Shown: piece after piece, positions 24,615 to 31,028 of the stretch
How the letters are laid out: every line of letters starts with the position of its first letter
Numbering within the stretch: position 1 is the stretch's first letter
Assembly (NCBI GenBank): GCA_937901285.1
Contig: CALCHI010000331.1
Span: 1 to 31,028, forward strand
Origin: UBA8437 sp003445035
GTDB taxonomy: Bacteria; Planctomycetota; Planctomycetia; Planctomycetales; Planctomycetaceae
DNA length: 31,028 nucleotides
Direction: 5' to 3'
The notes under the pieces: model-generated
The model's database searches: none
What the model was told of the DNA's origin: nothing
What the model saw: the letters and a program-made list of their open reading frames with translations, nothing else
Translations under genes and position numbers: made by a program

Positions 24615-26639
24615 TCAATCGGTCGAGTTGGTCAAATCGAGCAGTTCCTGTTCGGAGACGACTCGGACCTCGAGATCTCGTGCCTTGGTCAGTTTGCTGC
24701 CGGCGTCTTCACCGGCGACGAGCAGGTCGGTCTTCTTCGAGACGCTGCCGGTCGACTTGCCTCCCTGCTCCCGAATGAACTCCTTGATCTCGTCACGGGT
24801 GAACTGCGTCAGGGTCCCGGTGACGACAACGGTCATTCCATCCAATGGGAGAGAGATATCGGTGGCGGACTCCGGAATCGGATCGCCCTGGTTGAGGCCG
24901 AGTTCACGGAGATCCTCCACAACGGCCCGGCTGATTGGTGAGTGGAAGAACCGGTGGACGCTCTCAGCGATCACCGGGCCGATATCCTCCACCTCGGACA
25001 ATTGTTCGACCGACTGCCTGCCGATTGTCTCCATCGTCCCGAACCGATCGGTCAAGACCCGGGCGTTGGTGCCGCCAACGTGGCGGATGTTCAAGCCGGT
25101 CACCAGTCGCCACAACGGTCGGGTCTTGGAGTCCTGGATGGCCTCGAGCAGGTTGTCGACCGACTTCTCACCCATTCGTTCCATCTCGATCAACGTCTCG
25201 CGGTGACCACTCAGGCGATAGATGTCACCCAGGGAGGTCAGCAGTCCCGATTCCAGCAGGCTTTCGATCAACTTGATTCCCAGTCCCTCGATGTCCATTG
25301 CCGCACGGGAGGCGAAGAACCGCAGGTTTTCTCTCAACTGGGCCGGGCAGGTGGGGTTCGGACAGCGGATGTAGACACCACCCTCGTCCTGCACGACCGT
25401 GGTCCCGCATTCGGGGCATTTTTTTGGGAACCGGAATCTCTTCTCGGATCCGGTTCGGCTGTGTTCCTCGACGCGGACCACGCGAGGGATGATCTTGCCG
25501 GCCTTCTCGACGACCACGGTGTCACCGACACGGATCCCCAGTCGCTTCAATTCGTCCCGGTTGTGCAGGCTCGACCGCGACACCGTTGTTCCGGCGATCT
25601 CGACGGGCTCCATCTCGGCCACCGGTGTCAGCGTGCCGGTCTTACCGACCTGAATCGTGATTTCCCGAACCGTTGTGGTACCGGTGTAGCGTTCCCACTT
25701 GTAGGCGATCACCCAGCGGGGACTTTTGCTGGTTGTCCCCAGCCGCCGGCGTTGTTCGAGGTTGTTGAGTTTCAACACCAGCCCGTCGACCTCGAAATCC
25801 AACGCGTGCATGTTGTCCATCAGCGTCTGAGCGTATTCGCGAGCCGAGACAATGTCCGGGCGGGTTTCGACGCCCGGAGTGGCGGGGAGTCCCATCCGCG
25901 CGACCGCATCGAGGAACTCGGTGTGCGTTCGGTACTCGCCACCCTCGATGTGTCCGGTTGAGTGGGCGAAGAAGCGGACCCTGCGTTGGGCACAGAGTTT
26001 GGGATCGAGCAGTTTCAGTGCCCCCGCACATGTGTTCCGGGGGTTGGCGAACGTGTTCTCGCCACGTTTTTGTTGCTCGGCCTGCAGCCGGGTGAAGTCG
26101 GAATTGGCGATGAAGGCTTCGCCACGGACCTCGATCACGTCCGGCCATGGTCCCTCGGACAGTTTCAACGGCACACCCCGGATCGTGCGGGCGTTGTGGG
26201 TGATGTCGTCTCCCTGGACCCCGTTGCCGCGGGTCAGGCCCTGGACCAGAACGCCGTTCTCGTAGATCAGCGACAACGCCACTCCGTCGATCTTGTACTC
26301 GATGGTGTACTCGAGCGATTCGTTCTCATCGAGCAACTTCAGGATCCGAGCATCGAATTCGTGCAGTTCCTCGTCCGAGAAGGCGTTTTCGATCGAGAGC
26401 ATCGGCACCCGGTGCGTGACTGTCTCGAACCCCTCGATCGGTTCGCCGCCGACTTTGTGTGTCGGACTGTCGGGGCTGTCGAATTCGGGATGAGCCTCCT
26501 CGAGCGACTGCAATTCGCTCATCATCCGGTCGTACTCGACGTCGGTCGCCCCCGGGGCCGCTTCGACGTAGTACAGCCGGTTGAGTCGTCGAATCGTCTC
26601 GCGGAGAGACTCAATCTGCTTCTGGATGGACTGGCTCAT
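24615..26639 (-). CDS. ligA: NAD-dependent DNA ligase LigA
   Basis: This 674-residue ligase seals nicks in replication and repair using NAD. The start is ATG 26639 (MSQSIQKQIESLR); the longer frame upstream is not family-like. Domain Ia is at 1-70 with the YYVEAAPGATDVEYD NMN-binding segment. The adenylated lysine is K116 in KIDG. The OB fold spans about 315-400. The zinc finger uses C408, C411, C426 and C431. Helix-hairpin-helix repeats lie at 440-580 and a BRCT domain at 598-674 (GMTVVVTGTL, EQGGKSTGSVSKKTDLLVAG). Nothing is missing. Its start overlaps the end of the upstream small membrane protein gene by 29 bases. It converges on the fusion gene across 65 bases. Confidence 0.98.
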   Translation of the reverse strand: MSQSIQKQIESLRETIRRLNRLYYVEAAPGATDVEYDRMMSELQSLEEAHPEFDSPDSPTHKVGGEPIEGFETVTHRVPMLSIENAFSDEELHEFDARILKLLDENESLEYTIEYKIDGVALSLIYENGVLVQGLTRGNGVQGDDITHNARTIRGVPLKLSEGPWPDVIEVRGEAFIANSDFTRLQAEQQKRGENTFANPRNTCAGALKLLDPKLCAQRRVRFFAHSTGHIEGGEYRTHTEFLDAVARMGLPATPGVETRPDIVSAREYAQTLMDNMHALDFEVDGLVLKLNNLEQRRRLGTTSKSPRWVIAYKWERYTGTTTVREITIQVGKTGTLTPVAEMEPVEIAGTTVSRSSLHNRDELKRLGIRVGDTVVVEKAGKIIPRVVRVEEHSRTGSEKRFRFPKKCPECGTTVVQDEGGVYIRCPNPTCPAQLRENLRFFASRAAMDIEGLGIKLIESLLESGLLTSLGDIYRLSGHRETLIEMERMGEKSVDNLLEAIQDSKTRPLWRLVTGLNIRHVGGTNARVLTDRFGTMETIGRQSVEQLSEVEDIGPVIAESVHRFFHSPISRAVVEDLRELGLNQGDPIPESATDISLPLDGMTVVVTGTLTQFTRDEIKEFIREQGGKSTGSVSKKTDLLVAGEDAGSKLTKARDLEVRVVSEQELLDLTNSTD

Positions 26640-26937
26640 TCTCGTCCGTGGAGTCGGTGGCCTGCTCGTGGGTGTTGCCCTGGTCGCCGGCCATTGCAAA
26701 GAACGCCGAGGTGAGTATCGCGAGCACCTCAGCGGTCAACAACCAGCCGGCATTCTCATCGAAAGCGGCCCGGGTCGACGACAACGACGAGGGGCCGAGG
26801 GCCGAGGCGATCATCGCCAGGATCGTGATCACGAACAGCCCGCCGGCGAAGATCGTGATGCGGAAGAACGGGTTGAGCGGTTCGGGGGCAGCCTCGGCGA
26901 CCGGAGGTGTCGACAGGGAAGGAACCGGGTCATTCAT
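26611..26937 (-). CDS. Small two-helix membrane protein
   Basis: This 108-residue protein starts at ATG 26937 (MNDPVPSLSTPPVAEAAPEPLNP). The Pro-rich N-terminus is followed by two hydrophobic helices at about 25-47 (FRITIFAGGLFVITILAMIASAL) and 63-83 (AGWLLTAEVLAILTSAFFAMA), and an acidic tail (EQATDSTDENEPVHPEAD). I do not recognise a family. The frame is supported by helix content and by its position between two co-directional genes: 52 bases after the dehydrogenase gene and overlapping the ligA start by 29 bases. The start could be upstream, but that part is not hydrophobic or family-like. Confidence 0.65.
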   Translation of the reverse strand: MNDPVPSLSTPPVAEAAPEPLNPFFRITIFAGGLFVITILAMIASALGPSSLSSTRAAFDENAGWLLTAEVLAILTSAFFAMAGDQGNTHEQATDSTDENEPVHPEAD

Positions 26938-26989
26938 GACAGGAGGATCCGATGATCCGGTCGTTGCGTCAACCGCGGGTCCGCCATGA

Positions 26990-27817
26990 TCAACAGGGGA
27001 ACGTCTGTCCGCCACCGTCGACCCGCAAGACCTGCCCACTGATGAATGCCGACGCGTCGGTGCAGAGGAATCCGACGACTCCGGCCACCTCGTCGGGACG
27101 TCCGTAACGCTCCAGGGTCCCCTGTTGCACCATCATCTCGTCGTCGATCGGGTTGATCCTCAGGAACCGTTCGGTCACGGTGCCGCCCGGCGCGACACAG
27201 TTGACCGGGATGTTGTGCTGGCGAAGCTGGTCGGCCAGGCAACGGGTGTACTCGTGGAGGGCGGCCTTGGCGACCGAGTAAATGGCGCCGTAGGTGCGGC
27301 CGGAACAGCCGGCGATGCTGCCGATGGTGATGATTCGGCCGGCATGGCGTTGGATCATCCCGGGAGCCACCTCGCGGCAGCAGAGGATGCTGCCCAGCAG
27401 GTTTCGATCCATCACGCTCTGGTAGTCGGCGAGTGAAATGTTCAGGCAGTCGTCGTTTTCGGGGCGTCCCCCCTTGCCGACATCCGTGCCGCCGGCGCCG
27501 ATGTCACCTCCCGCACAGCAGACCAGGATGTCGATTTGTCCGAAACGGTTTCGGACCTCGTTCGCAGCCCGTTGCACTTCCTGCTCGATTGTGACGTCAC
27601 ACCAGCAGGCCATCGCGTCGCCCGGACCCGATTCGGCCACGTCGTCGGCCACCTGCTCCATCGACTCGCCTTCGCCGAATGTCTTGGGGCTGTCCTGTCG
27701 AGTGCCGTGGACGGCCACGTTGGCACCCAGGCGAACCAGTTCCTCGGCCATCACCCTGCCGAGGCCTCGTGATGAGCCGGTGATCCATGCGGTTTGTCCG
27801 GCGAGAGGTGCTGACAT
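26990..27817 (-). CDS. Short-chain dehydrogenase/reductase with altered NNAG motif
   Basis: This 275-residue SDR has TGSSRGLG at 13-20, D74 (CDVT) for the adenine ring, a serine at 167, and Y180-x3-K184, with VAPGGTV and SGQVLRVDGGGQTFP near the end. The normal NNAG is CCAG here (100-103). It is followed by an unusual 20-residue Gly-rich loop with Asp/Asn (GDIGAGGTDVGKGGRPENDD, 104-123) where most SDRs go directly to the next helix. It is probably an NADPH-type enzyme, as H37-G-T-R40 offers a basic residue for the phosphate. The substrate is unknown. It is 36 bases after gmd and may act on nucleotide sugars, but this is context only. Confidence 0.88.
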   Translation of the reverse strand: MSAPLAGQTAWITGSSRGLGRVMAEELVRLGANVAVHGTRQDSPKTFGEGESMEQVADDVAESGPGDAMACWCDVTIEQEVQRAANEVRNRFGQIDILVCCAGGDIGAGGTDVGKGGRPENDDCLNISLADYQSVMDRNLLGSILCCREVAPGMIQRHAGRIITIGSIAGCSGRTYGAIYSVAKAALHEYTRCLADQLRQHNIPVNCVAPGGTVTERFLRINPIDDEMMVQQGTLERYGRPDEVAGVVGFLCTDASAFISGQVLRVDGGGQTFPC

Positions 27818-27853
27818 GGCGGGGGCTCGAAAGGAAGGGGGCAGGTGAGGACT

Positions 27854-28840
<987 letters not shown>

Positions 28841-29016
28841 GATGACTCCTGTTTCGTCGGCCAGCCGTTCCCAGCTAAGATGGTCCAGCTGGAACGAGGT
28901 GACCACCGTGGTGGAGAAATCGAGTATGAATGGCAGCGAGCGAGAGCGTCAAGCGATGCTCCGAAGGTGGCTCGGTGGCCGGCCGCACTCTCCCATGTCT
29001 CGCTGATGGGCTGTTG

Positions 29017-30948
29017 ATGAGCGATTCCACGAAGCCCGTTTCGTCGGGTCGTTCGAGCGAAGGCTCCAGCTGGAAGCCGTGGGCGGCATGGTTGGCCGCC
29101 TGGGCGGCGGGCCTGACGTTCGTGGTGCCTGTCGAACTCGAGCGATGGCGGGACGCTGCAGGTGATGGCCTCGAGGCCGTGCTGGTCGGAATCAACGTCG
29201 ACACGGCACCCTATTTGTTGTGGCTGGTATTGGGGCTGCTGCTGGCTCCGTGGCGATTCGAACGGTTGTTGGCCACCGGCGGTCGAACGCGCCGCCTGGC
29301 AGCCTGGTGGACGGCACCCGCCGGCGGGGGGGGAGCGGGAGTGGCCATTTCGGTGTTGCTGGTCGCGGCCACCTCCCTGGCAGCGAGCCTGCACGTTGCG
29401 TCTCACCCGGTTGCCGGACCCGGCACGGCGGAATTCGGCAGCCTGCCGCCGGCCTTTCACGATGAGTACAGCTACCTGTTCCAGGCCCACACGTTCGTCG
29501 AGGGCCAGTGGGTCAACACCGCACACAACTCGGCCGCCCGGTTGTTCGACCAGATGCACGTGTTGAACGAAAACGGCGTGTTTGCCAGCCGGTATTTCCC
29601 CGGCGTCGGGGCGTGGATGGCCCCGTTTGTCGCTTGGGGGAAACCGACCTGGGGCCACTTCCTGGCGGGCCTGATCACGGCTGTCGCGATCCTGGGCGTG
29701 GGCCGCGAACTGGCGGGCAACGGGGTCGGCCTGCTGGCCGGATTGCTGACAGCAGCGGCCCCGGGCATGGCCCTGTTCAGCAATCTCCTGCTGTCCCATC
29801 ATCCGGCTCTGGCCGGGTTGTCTGTGTTCATTTACGGATTTCTGAGAATGCAGCGGTCCGGGACCGCCGGGTTTGGCCTGGTCGCCGGAATTGGCCTGGC
29901 CCTGGCGATGCTCTGTCGTCCGTTGACAGCCGCCGCGGTGGGGTTGCCATTTGGTTGCTGGCTGGCGTGGTGGTGGATCCGCGGTGGCGGTGACATTCGC
30001 ACCGGCCGTCGGCATCGGAACGTGGCGTGTATCGGGGTGCCGGTGCTTCTCGGGATGGCCGTGATGGGCTGGTACAACCACCAGTTGACCGGCGACTGGG
30101 CAACGACGCCGTACCGGGTCTTCACCGACAAGCACACGCCGCGTCACGTCTTCGGGTTTGACAATGTCGTCCGTGGAGAACAGCGGATCGCCGAAATGGA
30201 TGCCGCGTCTCGCGAGCGAGTTCTCGATCACTACGACCGGTGGGCCGAGAACCTGGATCTCGAACTGGCGGTTCGCAACGTGGTCAGTCGCGTGATCGAA
30301 TCGGGCAAGTGGACCGTGGGGCTGGTCACCCTGGTGATGACCTCGGTGGTGCTGTTGATCGGTTTCCTGATCGGGGCAGTGCCGTTGCCGGGGCGACGTT
30401 GGCTGCCGATCGTGCTGGCCATCGCCTCGCTGCACCTGGCCCACGTACCATACTGGTACGCGGGGATCATGAACTGGCACTACGTGTTCGAGAGTGGTCC
30501 GTTGTGGTGCCTGTTGGTGGCCGGTGTGACAGTGGGTCTGTGGCAGGTGGCCCGGCGTGTTGGCCGTCCGGGGCTGGCGTTGGCGTGGACGGGGCTGTTG
30601 CTGGTTTCGCCGATGACGTCCTACCAGTCGTTTGATCCGGTCTGGTCGCCATCGCGGATCGGGTTGGCCGTTGGCGAGGTCGGGTTTGCTCGGAAGCAGC
30701 ATGAGGAGTTCCGCAACCGGGTCCGGCAGCGGGTGAAGGAGGATCGCGCGCTGGTGCTCGTCGATCCCGATCCGGCCGATCGCCACATCGACTTTGTCGT
30801 CAACGAGCCGACGCTCGACGCGGCGGTGCTGGTGGGACGATACGTGCCGAAGTTGGTGCCGCTGTCGGAGGTGCTGAGGACGTTTCCCGAACGACGGGTT
30901 TTCGTCTATGAAGCTCGGACCGGACGGTTGAGGGAGGTTCGGCGATGA
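29017..30948 (+). CDS. PMT/ArnT-like membrane glycosyltransferase candidate
   Basis: This 643-residue protein starts at ATG 29017 (MSDSTKPVSSG); ATG 28930 would add 29 residues. About eleven hydrophobic helices occupy 22-530, with a soluble C-terminus of about 110 residues. After the second or third helix, FHDEYSYLFQA at 147-157 places an Asp-Glu pair in the first large extracytoplasmic loop, as in GT-C glycosyltransferases that use polyprenyl-phosphate sugars (PMT_2/ArnT type). WVNTAHNSAARLFDQMHVLNENGVFASRYFPGVGAW follows that loop (split across residues 165-200). The acceptor and donor are unknown. It overlaps the next gene by 4 bases (ATGA). It lies divergent from gmd. Confidence 0.75.
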   Translation: MSDSTKPVSSGRSSEGSSWKPWAAWLAAWAAGLTFVVPVELERWRDAAGDGLEAVLVGINVDTAPYLLWLVLGLLLAPWRFERLLATGGRTRRLAAWWTAPAGGGGAGVAISVLLVAATSLAASLHVASHPVAGPGTAEFGSLPPAFHDEYSYLFQAHTFVEGQWVNTAHNSAARLFDQMHVLNENGVFASRYFPGVGAWMAPFVAWGKPTWGHFLAGLITAVAILGVGRELAGNGVGLLAGLLTAAAPGMALFSNLLLSHHPALAGLSVFIYGFLRMQRSGTAGFGLVAGIGLALAMLCRPLTAAAVGLPFGCWLAWWWIRGGGDIRTGRRHRNVACIGVPVLLGMAVMGWYNHQLTGDWATTPYRVFTDKHTPRHVFGFDNVVRGEQRIAEMDAASRERVLDHYDRWAENLDLELAVRNVVSRVIESGKWTVGLVTLVMTSVVLLIGFLIGAVPLPGRRWLPIVLAIASLHLAHVPYWYAGIMNWHYVFESGPLWCLLVAGVTVGLWQVARRVGRPGLALAWTGLLLVSPMTSYQSFDPVWSPSRIGLAVGEVGFARKQHEEFRNRVRQRVKEDRALVLVDPDPADRHIDFVVNEPTLDAAVLVGRYVPKLVPLSEVLRTFPERRVFVYEARTGRLREVRR

Positions 30949-31028
30949 ACGAGACAGGTGGAACGAGCCGAGGGCGGACGTGGCGTGTCGGTGACACCAC
31001 ACATGTCCTGGACGGAGATCCGTGGTTG
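30945..31028 (+). CDS. Start of a further gene, cut by the window edge (partial)
   Basis: ATG 30945 overlaps the glycosyltransferase stop by 4 bases and opens a frame of 28 codons that runs off the window. The residues seen (starting MNETGGTSRGRTWRV and ending GDPWL) show no domain. The ATGA overlap suggests translational coupling with the glycosyltransferase, so it may belong to the same glycan or surface pathway. The function cannot be assigned. Confidence 0.5.
   Translation, partial: MNETGGTSRGRTWRVGDTTHVLDGDPWL

Noticed and set aside
28930..29016. Upstream start for the glycosyltransferase gene
   Set aside because: ATG 28930 is possible, but the added 29 residues are polar and not family-like. 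I kept ATG 29017 and noted the alternative.

Overview
The window is a GC-rich bacterial chromosome segment, most probably from the phylum Planctomycetota. The main evidence is two PSCyt2/PSD1 (DUF1549/DUF1553) proteins, a twin-arginine DUF1501 protein beside them, and an ECF sigma factor of the Rhodopirellula/Verrucomicrobium style. Clear Shine-Dalgarno sites are scarce, and several genes start with GTG. Genes are densely packed and no tRNA, rRNA, CRISPR array, insertion sequence or prophage was recognised.

Left part, 1-9929. The window opens in the 3' end of a gene with acidic ADEES repeats, followed by a putative HExxH metallopeptidase. A run of ten minus-strand genes then reads from 9929 down to 744: DUF309 protein, LON substrate-binding-domain protein, folE, a polytopic membrane protein, a zinc-ribbon membrane protein, a fused FAD/iron-sulfur oxidoreductase, moaD, moaE, moaA and a cysteine desulfurase. 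Gaps are at most about 85 bases and two junctions overlap by 4 bases, so all or part may be one operon. moaD-moaE-moaA plus a desulfurase make a compact molybdopterin module: MoaA starts the pathway from GTP, MoaD/MoaE insert the dithiolene sulfur, and the desulfurase is a reasonable candidate to supply it. folE is a second GTP-consuming pterin step. moaC and the molybdenum-insertion genes are not in the window.

Middle part, 10095-18302. Plus-strand nth (with a likely terminator) and dcd face a minus-strand block: a 1230-residue membrane/TPR-like protein, serS, a small FHA protein and a short-chain dehydrogenase. Most of this is housekeeping.

Accessory centre, 18303-24549. A relatively AT-rich 308-base control region with a perfect 10-base inverted repeat precedes a plus-strand cluster: exported PSCyt2/PSD1 protein, Tat-type DUF1501 protein, ECF sigma factor, and a second PSCyt2/PSD1 protein whose N-terminus looks like a FecR-like anti-sigma region followed by one membrane helix. 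The sigma and fusion genes overlap by 4 bases. This looks like a self-contained surface-enzyme plus signalling unit and is the most interesting part of the window. Hairpins in the gaps could tune expression between its genes.

Right part, 24615-31028. A minus-strand group (gmd, short-chain dehydrogenase, small membrane protein, ligA) converges on the accessory cluster. Divergent from gmd is a PMT/ArnT-like membrane glycosyltransferase candidate, overlapping the start of a further gene cut by the window edge. gmd and the glycosyltransferase suggest a cell-surface glycan role.
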